Below, piece after piece: positions 1-11,746 of a stretch of 64,000 nt of DNA (position 1 is the stretch's first letter; each line of letters begins with the position of its first letter). The stretch comes from Cheiracanthium punctorium (Eukaryota; Arthropoda; Arachnida; Araneae; Cheiracanthiidae), in contig JAWZYV010019464.1 in the NCBI GenBank assembly GCA_038373885.1, positions 186,001-250,000 on the forward strand. Reading direction: 5' to 3'. The position numbers and the translations under genes are program-made. The notes under the pieces were generated by a model, which saw only the letters and a program-made list of their open reading frames with translations, ran no database searches and was not told the DNA's origin.

Positions 1-442
1 ATATTACCAAACCACAATTTTCAGACATTGTGTAATAACCGAGCAACAGTTATACGGAATATACTAAAATAGAATAATGTCATGTACATCATGGTGTTGC
101 TTTACCAGAATTTCATGACATACGTATTTTGCATAAGCGGTAATGTACTGTAAATTTTAAGTAAAAAATATGATATGGGCACCACATGACTTGTTTGCAT
201 GTTTCTTTTTTATGCATGTAATTTTCTTCGAAAGTGAGATACATTACTTTCATAACAGCAAGGATTGGCAATTTCTTGCCAAGCTAATTTCAGTTTTGGA
301 AACTTATTTTTAGTACCAAATTTTGAGATATTTTGCCAAAAGTCACCAAACTTGACTATAGTTTTTTGAGATTTTAGGACACAGCTTGTAATCTTTAGTT
401 CAAGGAATTTCATTTGTTCCTCTTTCTTACCTATGGCAACAG

Positions 443-609
443 TCAAATTTGTTTGTTGAAAGACAAAAAAGTGCTGTATCAATTTAGATTTGATTTAATA
501 AAACTCTGCCAGCAACACAATAAATTGAAAAAGATGGTTCAAACAGTTATGAAAACCAGAAATGTTTTGTGCCAAAGAAGGAAACCAAAATCAGACTTGA
601 TATCATTGA
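443..609 (+). CDS. Possible internal exon, unknown protein
   Basis: Following an acceptor-like CTATGGCAACAG, the frame reads QICLLKDKKVLYQFRFDLIK, then LCQQHNKLKKMVQTVMKT and RNVLCQRRKPKSDLISL. It is basic, of mixed composition, and looks protein-like. A donor-like GTAACT follows at 610; without splicing, the frame stops at 615-617. Its phase does not match the candidate exon at 982, so the two cannot be joined as drawn. Not recognised; it could be chance. Confidence 0.2.
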
Positions 610-689
610 GTAACTAATATCTTTCCTGTTGATGTATATTAATATAAAAATTTTAAAGTCCTCAGTAAAATTCACTGTATAAATAACTA

Positions 690-870
690 CAGTCAAACTT
701 GGATAACTTGAAGTTCAAGAGACCAGAGATAAAGTTCGAAATATCCAAAAATTCGAATTACATATATTCTCTTAAAGAGATAAATAAAAAAGATTTCTAA
801 GGACTAAGCAAAAATTTCGAATTAACCAAAATTTCAAATTAAACAAGTTTAAATTATCCAAGTTTTACTG
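690..870. mobile_element. Tc1/pogo-type MITE, TA target site
   Basis: Ends CAGTCAAACTTGGATAA and its inverted match TTATCCAAGTTTTACTG pair at 16 of 17 positions, with TA on both sides. The interior of 147 bp is non-coding. Confidence 0.65.
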
Positions 871-981
871 TACCATAATTTCCAGAAGAAATGCTGCAGC
901 GTTTATGTGTTTAAAACTTAAAATTTCTGCAGGTGCCAATGCAGCACTTACTTGTGCTAAAAAAATATTCGATAGTTTCAG

Positions 982-1137
982 AATTCAAAGAAACTGAAAT
1001 TATATGCTCAGATAGTGTCTATAAACACGGATGATAAATTTGACGTTGTGTCAGACTTGGATCTTGATTTAGATCAGGATATGCTAAATCTTTTTAATTT
1101 CGATAATGAAGAATCATATTTTGATGGCTTCATATAA
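982..1137 (+). CDS. Possible terminal exon of an upstream gene (acidic C-terminus)
   Basis: After an acceptor-like GATAGTTTCAG ending at 981, a 51-residue frame runs to TAA at 1135-1137. It starts NSKKLKLYAQIVSINTDD and continues with an acidic, leucine-phenylalanine-rich end (SDLDLDLDQDMLNLFNFD, then NEESYFDGFI). The composition is non-random for AT-rich DNA and resembles acidic activation-type tails. An AATAAA lies at 1734-1739 with a T/G-rich stretch after it, so a 3' UTR of about 600 bp is plausible. No family is recognised. The frame is closed by TAG just upstream, which fits an exon but not a standalone gene. Confidence 0.35.
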   Translation, partial: NSKKLKLYAQIVSINTDDKFDVVSDLDLDLDQDMLNLFNFDNEESYFDGFI

Positions 1138-1733
1138 TGTAAATTTTATTGTGATTTCTGTTCGCAAAAGTAAAATTTGAAAATTTCATCTTTCATTCAA
1201 TTAACATTACTTTAGAGCATAAATATAAGTATATTCATAAACTCAAGTATATTTTCCAATTCCTAACCTAAAATTTATTTTTTTGCTGTAATATGATTTC
1301 ATTCTCTTCTCTTAAATGATGTGCTATACATCATGACATAGAACAAGATTTTGCTGCTATGACGTTCACGGCAATGTCACATGCAATTTAAACTTAATGT
1401 GGCATTTATGTGCAGTTTTTATTTATTTTATTGTATTTTTTTTTTGTGCTATTTTATTCAAGTTCACCTTTTATACTAATGTGGCATTTCTTCTGGAAAT
1501 TATGGTTCATCGTGCCATTTGAATTCTTGTTTGAAGCTTTGTATTATTTAAAACTGATTTACTATACAAGATCAATTTTTATTTTTTACTTTCTAGCCAA
1601 AAGGCTCAGAAGAAATCTGGAGGTTGCCTGTTTCTTGGAAACTACCTTATGGAAATGCCGCTCCAAATATAATGTATTAGTGCATATAATTCTTCGACTT
1701 GTACATTTATTAAGATCCATGATTTAAATTTTT

Positions 1734-1739
1734 AATAAA
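1734..1739 (+). terminator. AATAAA polyadenylation signal candidate
   Basis: AATAAA followed by a T/G-rich run (AGTTTGTTTTTTC). It would end the transcript of the candidate terminal exon at 982-1137. Confidence 0.3.
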
Positions 1740-4700
1740 CAGTTTGTTTTTTCTTTTTGTCTTGGTTAGATTTTTTTGTTTCTATGAATTTTAATGACAA
1801 TTTTTTTAAATCTGATCTATTAATTTTGTATATTTTTTCTTCAGCAATGGTTTATCAGACTTTAAGTTTCTGTTTAAGCTAAATGTTTATATAGGGTCAG
1901 ATTACTCATTAGGCTTAGAGGATTTAGCCTTCTGATTATTTTCAGAATCCCATGCCTGAAAATTACTAATAAATATATACATATATAATCAAATATTATT
2001 AAGTTACCGCTTATTAAGTTATTTAAGCATTTAGAAACTTGTATAATTCTGAAAAAAGTAATACTGTCAATGAGTCATGCTGTACACTAACATATGTGCT
2101 ACCAAAATCGATGATATTTCTGTATTGAGAATGGCTACAGCTAGGTGTAAAAATTAGTGTAATAACGATAACACGTGCGAAAATCCAAGTTAACATTTCA
2201 GTATGTAAAATGAAGCAAGCATGTTTGTTACTGGTTACGTATGTCATGCAGTAGCTAGATTACAAGACAACAATGCATGCGTGAAAATGCAAGATCCTTC
2301 AGAGCTTTAAAATATCGAATTTACAATACTCAGTGGGTTTATCAGACATAAAAAGAAAAAAGTCGCTATGCAGTGCACTAAAGCACATTTTAGACTTTTC
2401 CTGTTTTGTGCCATTGTTATTATTGTAATCAAGGATGCGTATTAAATAACGCCACCAGGTTGCTAACTTTGGCACATTAACTCTACAGCGGCTGCAATTA
2501 AGAATCATTTCTGTATTCATTTGTAAAACACGTTATCACCTAATACAGAATTTTTCTTGGAGAAGAGAATACTATTCATTCCTCCAAGAATAATAATTTT
2601 ATGAATGCAAATGTCGCCAATTGTGTCTTTTCATACATTTTGTAATGTTAGTACTTTGCATTGCCACCATCGGCTTTTATCATGACACCCCCAAAATGTG
2701 TAGCAATCATAAGCTAAATAAATTTCATGACAAATACTCCTAAAACAAAGAAACATGATTTTTGTTGAAATGAGTCCAATAATTTGGCCAGCACTGCACT
2801 GAGTATGAAGAACAGTTTAGGTATACCTACAGGTAGCTGTAGTGCTAAACATGATGAACAAAATGCTGTGGGCGATAAAATATTTGAAGATGGCTATACA
2901 GTTTTGTTTGTACTTTTACGATGTCCGCTTATTGGCATTTGACAGATTATGATTCACTTTTAGCATTTTATTCATCATGTTTAGCAGTACATCTACCTAT
3001 AGGTAGTTTTATACAAAAATCTGCTCTACTCCCTTTTATCTTTTTTGAGTTTAAAGGAAAAAAACATACATAAAGCTGTATGCAGAGAGGAGTCGCAAAC
3101 ATTTCATAGCATAAGGGCCCTGATAGAGCTTAATCAAACTGAATTTATAAATTATACAAGAACTCTAATATCTATCCACTATTTGACCAAAGGGTATACA
3201 GATTCATGGAATTTGTATCGATACATTCACAGGAAAATATAATTTGTTTTGAAATGAAAAAATATTTCAGACTATTGCTAATTATAGAATATGTTTGCAA
3301 AATTTATGACTGAGAAACTTATATTCATCCCTTTCATAAGTATATGGGAAAATGTGTTGATATCCAGAGTGTGGGCTCAAGCAAACAGCTGTGGCACCGC
3401 AAGTGCCCACAAAAATTTTCTACTCAAAGAACTGATTTTTTAAAAATATGTATGTGGCAGGGATGCAGCCAGAAAAAATAAATTGGGGGTGCCCAAAAGG
3501 TGAAAGGTAGAATTTCTCACCAAACAAAAATTCCTAATTTATTGACATTCAGGGATGAGATTCTTCAGACTTTTGTCCGATTTTCATACTTTTTTGATGT
3601 TTTAGTCAGTAGGCAACTTTAAAATAGGGTCATTTAATTTCGGACATCCTGTACTTAAAAGAATAAACAGTCCTCTGTTAATGCAATCAGATTTTGTAGA
3701 TAATTGAGAATTTACTGTATTCAGGAGATCAGTTAGAAATGTTTTAAATTAGGAAATGACAAGAAATATCTGAGATGACATGAGTGAAATGAAGGGCATT
3801 TTTCTGGCCTAACTGTAAAACCATTTGAGTTGGTTCCCTCAAGAGGGTATCCTTCTCTTTCAGGGAGCCGAAGTTGCTGATTGGTGTCAGTCAATTCCAG
3901 CAAGCTGTTTTGAAAGGGATGCTGCATGCCATTTTTCCCTTTTTGTGGGTGTCCTTCCCCAGCGATGAGCAGTAATACTATGGGAAGGTAGTCAACCTGA
4001 AATAGCTTGTGCACCACAAACAATGACACAACATGCAAGCACCATTGCAGGTCATATTGTGGTGGTCTGAAAACAAGTTCCTTTCTGTATGTAGCGAAAA
4101 AATCTCTAAACATTCACATTTTGTACTGAACACAATTTATGACTCCACACAAAGTGCCTCCAGCTTTGATGTACGGCAACGATACCTAAATTTACAACCA
4201 GAATTTTCGGTCCCTGTAAAGCAGCACTGTGCATGAGATGTCACTTTTTTGCTGTATGCAAAAAGAACATTTTTATTTCCAAACCACTGACACAGAAGCC
4301 AACTTGTTTGCCAATTGGAGAGATCTGTCCAAGGCCAAATTCTAGACTTTTTCTTCCCTCCTATTGTTTTTATCCCTGAAAGAGGATTTGAAAATGTTCT
4401 CCATCAGGCACACAAGACGAGATGATGCTAAGTCTTGGGTCAAGGTCTAGAAAAATATGCCGAGATTTTATAAAAGGATAGTGTTGTGCTTGATGGTAAT
4501 CTGTTATAGAATTATGGCTAAATGTTGCCCCAATGGCCCTGATGTAAAGGTCACTTTCATAAAACTTATTGCTCTTTAAATGTAAATAAAAATGTATAAA
4601 ATTGCAAAACGAACACGTACTTCAAACAACGGCTCCTATTTCAACCCCAAAAGAAGATTTTCATCCCCAAAAGAATTCTACAACCTGATCAGAGCCAAGA

Positions 4701-4918
4701 AATGATTGAACGAAATTCAACCAAAACGGCAGCTATATTTACTATCTTATGTAAGGTGGTAAACTTTTAGGCATTAAGCTATGATGTTTGCGTTGTAATG
4801 ATAAATATATTGTGTCATTGGTAAAATACTGTACCTTACGTTATAAACATAATGCGTTTTGAAGGATTGACAGAATTATAGAGTTTACTTCAAGAGTTAA
4901 TGATTGTTTCAGTTTTTT
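1740..4918. other. Intergenic stretch without recognised genes
   Basis: AT-rich. A 126-codon minus frame (3733-4113) and several shorter ones occur, but none has a recognisable domain. No clear inverted-repeat element was found here. Confidence 0.5.
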
Positions 4919-6300
4919 AACACTTTCCAACAAGGTTTGTGTTTATGATTTCAGTTTGCCTGTTGGTCTTCGCTCTAACTCCCGTAAATGTGCATCGATT
5001 GGTATGAAATTTATATATGTTATTCTCATATACAATACCATCTACCACATGTTGAAAAGGACGTATATAGCATTCAAAGTTCTTTAACAGAAACATCCAA
5101 AAGAATTCTAGCACATTACGCTCTGTGGGTGCTTATTTTTAAGATATCCAACTATTTCAAGCAAAACAAAATTCCTATATATTATTAAGGATCACAAAAT
5201 AATGCTCTCCATCAAAAATAGTGTCTCTAGCATTTATACTTCTACAGTTTCACTCAAAAGAATTCCAATACATTATGCTCTACGGCAGTTTACAGACATT
5301 CATTCGTTTCGTTTCGTTTCCCACTGTGAAAAAAGGGGATAGTGTTGGAGATTATGGCTTTTCGCTTTTTATCTCACTTGTTCCTATTAACTCTATCCGT
5401 TACACATAAAATTTGACAAAGACATAAAACAAAACAACAGGAAAGAGGGCACAGGACAAAGAGGAAGAGAGGAGCAATTCATCCGTTTCAAGCACGTATA
5501 TAAACGTTTATAACCGTTAGCTTTTCAGTTAAAAGAAGGAAATGACATTTAAAGTTCTTTTATACAGGTTGTAACAAAATTTAGTAATAATGTACAGTTT
5601 TTTCGTTAAGATTATCTTCAAAATCTCAACAGATATAAAACTTTGAGGCGCAACCCTTTCCCAGTACTGAAAAAAGGACAGCCGTTGCCATCGCTCGACT
5701 TAACTACCAGCAAGATGGCGGACGATCGAAACGTTCATTGCGTGCCACCCTTCTAGAGACCCTTTTTTGACGACAGCCAGCTGTCGTCAAAAAAGGGTCT
5801 CTAGATCTGTGGCACGCGATGAACGTTTCGATCGTCCGCCATCTTGCTGGTAGTTAAGTCGAGCGATGGCAACGGCTGCCCTTTTTTCAGCATTGGGCAA
5901 TCTATCCAGCTGTTCTCGCATTCTTCCATTTTTCAGCAGATATCAGTGCTGTTAAAAATAATAGTGACCATTTTTGTACGGGAAATGACGTGCTAAAAAG
6001 TAAAGGATTCTCGTGGAGCTAGGTCGCCCGCAACTATTTTTATAGAAATCAAATTTATTGTTCGTGACTGGCAACAGTCAAAACGTCAGAGTTGGGTGTT
6101 CCCAGAGCGGGAACACCGCGCGTTAAAGGGTTAAAGTTCTTTTATATGCAGGGTCTAACAAAATTATAGTAATAATGTACAGTTTTTCATTATCATCAAA
6201 ATCTTAAAAGATTTAAGGGCAATGCTTAATTTGGAAAAAAATATTGTTGGGAAATGTTTTATAATCGGTGCGTTCCGTATGATTTATCTTTCTTGGATTT
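4919..6300. mobile_element. Repeat family B (CACTTTCCAACA-type ends), full-length copy
   Basis: Begins AACACTTTCCAACAAGG and ends near TTGTTGGGAAATGTTT followed by a conserved tail (GATTTATCTTTCTTGG). The interior repeats phrases such as CATTACGCTCTGTGGG and AAAGTTCTTTTA that recur at 13431-13770, inside the Helitron-like block, and at 30350-34427. A piggyBac-type MITE (5636-6134) is nested within it. Confidence 0.55.
5636..6134 (+). mobile_element. piggyBac-type foldback MITE, copy 1
   Basis: The right end is GCGCGTTAAAGGG plus TTAA (6131-6134); the left end is a decayed TTAACCCTTTGAGGCGC. The core is a palindrome of about 100-bp arms meeting near 5775, containing AAGATGGCGGACGATCG and its complement. 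This family recurs at 19678, 26839, 44836, 53457 and 58928. Confidence 0.75.
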
Positions 6301-6599
6301 TAATGAGTTTGCGCCTACATACTTCCAGAGCCATGTGGAAGGGATTTCAATGCCGGGCTATCAACTGGAAAATTACTCGTATATTAACATGCATAATGTC
6401 GATTTAAAACAAATATTTTTCGATATTTGAAAGAAATTTCTCCGTCCCCTTTATTCCTCAAAAATAAATCCATGTAAATAAAACTAGGATTTTATCAGTA
6501 CATTACTTGGAATTCAAAAATTTTGCGATTTCTATCCGTTTCAAGAAATTGTGGGAACCTAGTACGACCGTCAAAAAGCAATTTCTCTGTCTGTCATTC

Positions 6600-7340
6600 T
6601 GTCCGTAACGCTTTTTTTTCGTGCATCTCGTAAAAACGACTAAAGCGAATAAAATGAAATTTCTATTGAAATTTTGTGAAAATTATTTCAAAATGCGTAA
6701 ATATTTGTTCGATTGCCACGTAATAACGACTAGTACGAATGAAATGAAATTTGGTGGCATGATAGGTAGCTACGAGAAAAACATTCAAAATACTGGTGCT
6801 AAATGATAAAATAAATAAAAACTTTGTGAAAAAAAGCACACATAAAATGTTACTTATAAGATGTTACAATCGTTTCGACCAAAAAATTCTTTCGGTCTTC
6901 GTCAGACAAGCCCTTCGACTCACTGAGCTGAGGGAAATGTGCTGTTTTTCACAAAGTTTTTATTTATTTTATGATAGGTAGCTGCTCAACTTAAACTATA
7001 GGTGTCCAATTTTTTAAAAACTTCGATTAGGTTTTGAGATTTTGTGAAAATTTATTCAAAATGCGAAAATATTTGCCTATCACGTACAAACCACTGAAGC
7101 GAATGAAATATAATTTAGTATCGTCACAGATGGTCTCTTAAACTATAGGTACATCAAAATTTTTTGAGATTTTGTGAAAATTGAGTACTTGCTTGTTCCA
7201 TTCCTGAAAAATTGGCAATAGAATAGAATGGAATTATGTTAGATGGCAAGTTAATTTAAAATTTACATGCGAAAATTGTTTTAAATAATTATGAGATTTT
7301 ATGAAAATGTTTATTCTCGCATCTTTCAAAAATGGCTTAA
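6600..7340. repeat. Diverged local repeats around ACTAAAGCGAATAAAATGAA
   Basis: Phrases of the type CGACTAAAGCGAATAAAATG plus ATTTTGTGAAAATT recur several times with drift (near 6640, 6735, 7095, 7180). This looks like a decayed repeat, interrupted by the inverted-repeat element at 6806-6972. Confidence 0.45.
6806..6972. mobile_element. Short element with about 35-bp inverted ends
   Basis: ATAAAATAAATAAAAACTTT at the left is mirrored by its complement at the right, and the arms run on through GTGAAAAA and GCACA. The middle holds AAAATTCTTTCGGTCTTCG, a phrase of a kind seen near retroelement 3' ends. Confidence 0.55.
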
Positions 7341-7343
7341 GAG

Positions 7344-7535
7344 CAGAGGCGTAGCCAAGGGGGGGGTTAGGGGGGTCATAATATTTAGGGTTAGGGGGGT
7401 CATAAACCCCCCATGAGAAATTTTTTGCCATACAAAATGTATATTCTTCACTACATTATCACACACACGTATACATATATATGAGTTGTAGTAGTCGTAA
7501 CCCCCCCCCATGAAAAATTTCTGGCTACGCCCCTG
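7344..7535. mobile_element. CAGGGGCGTAGCC-type MITE
   Basis: The left end CAGAGGCGTAGCC and right end GGCTACGCCCCTG are inverted; G-runs and C-runs lie just inside. Same family as 33381-33514 and 41816-42194. No clear target-site duplication remains. Confidence 0.6.
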
Positions 7536-7994
7536 CAGAGAATAGAATGAAATTTAGTAACAAGATCAGCAGCGACTGAAACAATAAATGTCGGAATTTA
7601 AAAAAAAAAAAAAAAAAATTGAATAAATTTTGCTTTTTTGGATTTTGTGAAAATTGTGCAAAAATTTCTTGAGACATAATGTTAAAATATCTATAGTGAA
7701 TCAAACACAATTTAGTTACAGGTAAGGAATAACCTCTTGACTTGAAAAGCTGATCCGTCCAGAATAAAACTTTAATTTTGAAAATAAAAACTTTCATGGT
7801 CAATTTTACTCTCTTTTAATCACTTTGTTACTCTCCAATCTGTAATATTTTAACAATACACAGAAGCTATAACTTTGTTTTCTATACTATTGCCAATATT
7901 CTAATTCCATTCTTTGGACTCCTACAATTCTGACGAAAATTCAGGCTTTCTGGAAATTTTCATTACATACTAACCCATGAACGACGGGTACTTC

Positions 7995-8172
7995 CAGAGC
8001 CTTATCATCGCATGGACAAATTGGGACTTTGCCCAGGGCCCTCAATATGAAATGTTGTTCTGAAATATTCTTTTTTATATCAAAATTTTATGAAAAATTA
8101 AACAAATTTCATTGATGGGAGACACCAAATTCATCAATGCCCGGGGTCCCAGTTGGTCATAATCAGGCTCTG
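7995..8172. mobile_element. hAT MITE (CAGAGCC ends)
   Basis: The ends are CAGAGCC and GGCTCTG, flanked by an exact 8-bp duplication GGTACTTC (7987-7994 and 8173-8180). A second copy in opposite orientation is at 36320-36516. Confidence 0.85.
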
Positions 8173-8545
8173 GGTACTTCAGCTAGAATATAAATAAAAC
8201 GGTCAAGCTACGCCTTACGTACATGAATGTAGCGGATTTCAAAAACAGCTGTTATTGCGCCGTGCTGAGTTAACATTTCATGGAATTCTAATTAAGACTT
8301 TTAAAAAATTGTCGCTGGTCACACTGCGATTTCTTTGTTATTGATTATAGGGATTAGAAAAAGTCAACAGTGGTTTCTTCCCCAACACCCCCCTTTTTTT
8401 TCTTGCCTTTGAAAATAATTTTCAGGATTCATTCTTACTTCTGAACCTCTCCTTAGAATGTTTATATCACAAGCCTTACGCAATGTGATGACATCATACA
8501 CCACTTCCTAGGAAATCGAAGAAAATGCCTTATTATCTCACCAAA

Positions 8546-8553
8546 TGACGTCA
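8546..8553. promoter_or_regulatory. TGACGTCA palindrome upstream of Tie exon 1
   Basis: A perfect CRE-type octamer 345 bp upstream of the ATG. The same octamer occurs inside MITEs elsewhere in the window, so this copy could be repeat-derived rather than a working promoter site. Confidence 0.25.
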
Positions 8554-8897
8554 TCAATGGTCAACAAAGTCAACTCCTTATTCGTTCAAGTCCCCCTTCC
8601 CCCCCCCCTGCCCACAAAGCTTAAAATATGTACCAGAGAATATCTAAAAAAGAAAAAAATACTTTCGAACTGTTCCTGTTAAAAATAAATAAATAAAAAT
8701 ATAATTTTGTTGTCGAGGGTGGAAAATTTTTCAAATATTGTATCAAAAAAGCCGTAGTATATTTTTCCATCCGTTCAAAACGATATGACGGAAATAGAAC
8801 TTCCTTTCTTGGGAGCCAACTACTTTTCCTGTTTCGTACATCGCAATCGAAAGACTTGAGCCAGTGTGACTGCAGTTTCTGTCGCGAAGTGGTCATC

Positions 8898-8982
8898 ATG
8901 CAATCTGGTTCAGCGACAAGGATTTTGAACCTGCTGAGTGCAGCTCTGCTATGGATAGCGTACTTTGGTGTCGGGACAGCAG
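8898..8982 (+). CDS. Tie: Tie exon 1: start codon and signal peptide
   Basis: ATG at 8898 has A at -3. It begins 28 residues with a basic n-region (SATRI) and a hydrophobic core (LLSAALLWIAYFGVG) ending in GTA, a good signal-peptide cleavage context. The donor is GTAAGG at 8983, phase 1, leaving a G that makes Gly29 with exon 2. The frame stays open for some distance upstream, so the start was chosen because it places the signal peptide at the N-terminus. A 17.6-kb intron follows, as is common after a signal-peptide exon. Confidence 0.8.
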
Positions 8983-11713
8983 GTAAGGAAACGCTGTACA
9001 TTTAGTTACGTTTCGGGCAACAAGCAGGTCCGTTCTCCAAGAGGAGTGCGAACTGGACAACTGCTCATAGCCGTTAAAAAACTGCGCAGTTCATGAGTAC
9101 CAAACGGCAAAATCCCGTATATGGGAGCGAACGAGTTGAACCGGCAACCGGAGAATGTAGCGAGTTTAAATTCGCCACAAACTAGAAGATTTATGATGCA
9201 AACTCTTCAATTTATTTGTTATAAGTATATTTTTATTTGAGAGAAGAAAAATCGAATTTAATAAAATTTTACTATACTAACATATGTGGTCGAATGTCTT
9301 CAAATCGTGCTTAAACTGACGTAGGGAATTTTTGGAGCTGGAGTGTTTAATCCTAATACTGGAATTGGTTGAAAATCGTATGACTATCTTACTACCACAT
9401 GGTAATCACGTATATTTGTTTTTCTTGTGGGACCGCTTCTCTTGAAGTCCATAAATTTTCTGAAGCCTCACTATGGCATAGTGGTTATGTCACTGGAAAT
9501 GGTGGACCGGCGAAGTGTGAAGGTTCCGGGTTCGCGGGTCCCATTGCGCGTCCGTCGTCCTAACCGTTCAGAGTTGTCCGTGGTTTTCTCCGAAACTTAA
9601 CGTTACGGGTTGGGACCCCTTAGAAAGACCCTCGCGAAGGCCCCCCCCCTGCTTGTGTTGTCCTTCTGACGAGGATTTATAAGCGGCCTTCGGGCCCAGC
9701 ACATAAATCCTATATACATGTTAACAACAACAATTTTCTGGAAATTTTAAACTTACCGGCAGCTTGATGAATCGCTTGCTTACATTTACCCTTGGACTCA
9801 CTTCACATTCAGAAAATCTAATTTTTCGGCAGGATCGCTTTTTCTGCCCTTTTTTGCAAGCGTAAAGGTAAAAGCTTTTTTTTTTTTTTCCTGCCCATTA
9901 CTATAACTATACAGCAGCACTGTCTACGGTAAAATCCAGTAAACAACTGGCAATAAACGAGACAAGCAGGTTTATTTATAAAAATAGTAACCACTTGAAG
10001 CAATCATCACACGAGATGGTGCTAAAATCATGAAAAATATATTAAAATACCGGGCGTCGGGGAAACTCGTCTTTCGCGAACAACTGTAGAAACATTGTTG
10101 ATGTTATTATTATTATTTTTTTTTAGAAGCTCTGAAATGTCTCTCTTGGAGAATTTAATTAATATTGCGAAACTGTGTAATTAGAGAAATGAAAAAGCAC
10201 AGAACGCTCTTCTTTTTGCAGGCACTAAACCCATTTTCTTTGAATATACCAGCAATCGAATTTTTTGGGACACCCATGTCATTTTGTTATGTTAGAATTT
10301 GATGCACTGAAATACAGAGGAATAGACTTTTAACTGTGTTTGAGGCACAGAACAGTGTTTTATCCATAATATAAAATTAGTTATATTTACAAAGCAAAGA
10401 ATGCCATTGAAGATGAAAAAAAAACACAATTATTTATTTTTTTTTACTTACCGATACAGTGGTAAAGTGGTTAAATAACAGTTGGTAGTCAAGCTATAAT
10501 AGCATGTAATGACTTGGAAAGAGCTTGAATATGCGATACATTTTTTATACCACTATATGCTCTGAAGAGTTAAAGAAAAAATCAGATAATACCCATCAAA
10601 ATTTGGTGGTAACAGTCAGTGGCCAGGGTTGTTTAGTGGCTGAAGAACCATACTACGCAGAACCCAACTAAGCCAACATGCGGCCAGGGGCTGACATTTA
10701 ACATGGGGGCCCTTTCATATATGCCCGTTCAGTTTACAAAAATGAGAAAGGCTGGAACTACTGGATTGCTTAAGTTTTAACCTTTCTACTCTTTTGGATG
10801 CTTGGAAATTTTTTGTAACTGGAAAAGGGAGAATCTTTGATACCGCCCAACATGATTTTACTGACCAGACATTCATTATTTTACTCAAAGTGTTTTATTA
10901 AAAACTTTTTTCTCAGCATAGTTTAATAACTTTTTTTAAAGAATTCTTTAATCAGAGAGAGGAAATTTTTTCTAGAAACAAAACATTTCTTGAAAATACA
11001 GGAGGAACATTTCTTGATTCTTCCCCCTTTTTATGATGGCCCAGGGCAGCTGCCCCGCCTGCCCCTACCTTAGTCAAGCTCTGATTCTGCCACACTACGG
11101 GTCTGAGTTCAATTCCCTTGGATTTGATTCTTTAGTGCGTCTCTTCATGGGAGGCAACGTTGGTCCACCTATTAGGTACCTCCATAATGAAGTAAGCAAT
11201 GCTTATAAAGTGACCAGTAGTGGCCAAAGACCGTCATTTAAAATAGAAAAAAAATTGACTGTAATAAATCTGATAGTTTGTACACGTGTACAAAGAAAGT
11301 CATTTATCAAACTATGTTTAGAGCAGTTCTAAAGGAAGAGCTCGCAAACTATGACAAGTGAATTGAAATTAAAATTAAATGTCTGAAATGCTTTCAGTTT
11401 TTAAATCTGTGCAGTAGTGCTATGCATTAACTGTGAATCATAATCCATCCGTTAGCTCTATTTGCTTTCTTTGTTTCATACTGTTGGAAAGTGTATCAGA
11501 ATTCCATGGGCCGGCCCTGTCTGTCTTTCTTGTTTCACTATGTTGAAAAGTATATCATAATCCATGCTTCAGGCTCATTAGTTTTTCTTGTTTCATTATG
11601 TTGGAAAATGTATCATAATCCGTGTTCGTTTATTGAAAGGGCGATTCCTTTTAGCTTTCTTTTCACAGGCAAACGATATTTTGATTTACGCTAAGGAAGT
11701 CACTTTATGATTT

Positions 11714-11746
<33 letters not shown>

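Noticed and set aside
1410..1727. 105-codon frame rich in Phe, Leu and Tyr resembling a membrane protein
   Set aside because: T-rich DNA yields hydrophobic frames by chance, and the segment fits a 3' UTR better.
3733..4113. 126-codon minus-strand frame as a gene
   Set aside because: No recognisable domain, no supporting splice or promoter signals, and no repeat of the frame elsewhere. Chance is more likely.
9463..9540. tRNA gene
   Set aside because: A- and B-box-like motifs are present, but there is no acceptor-stem pairing. It is the head of a SINE with tail and target duplication.
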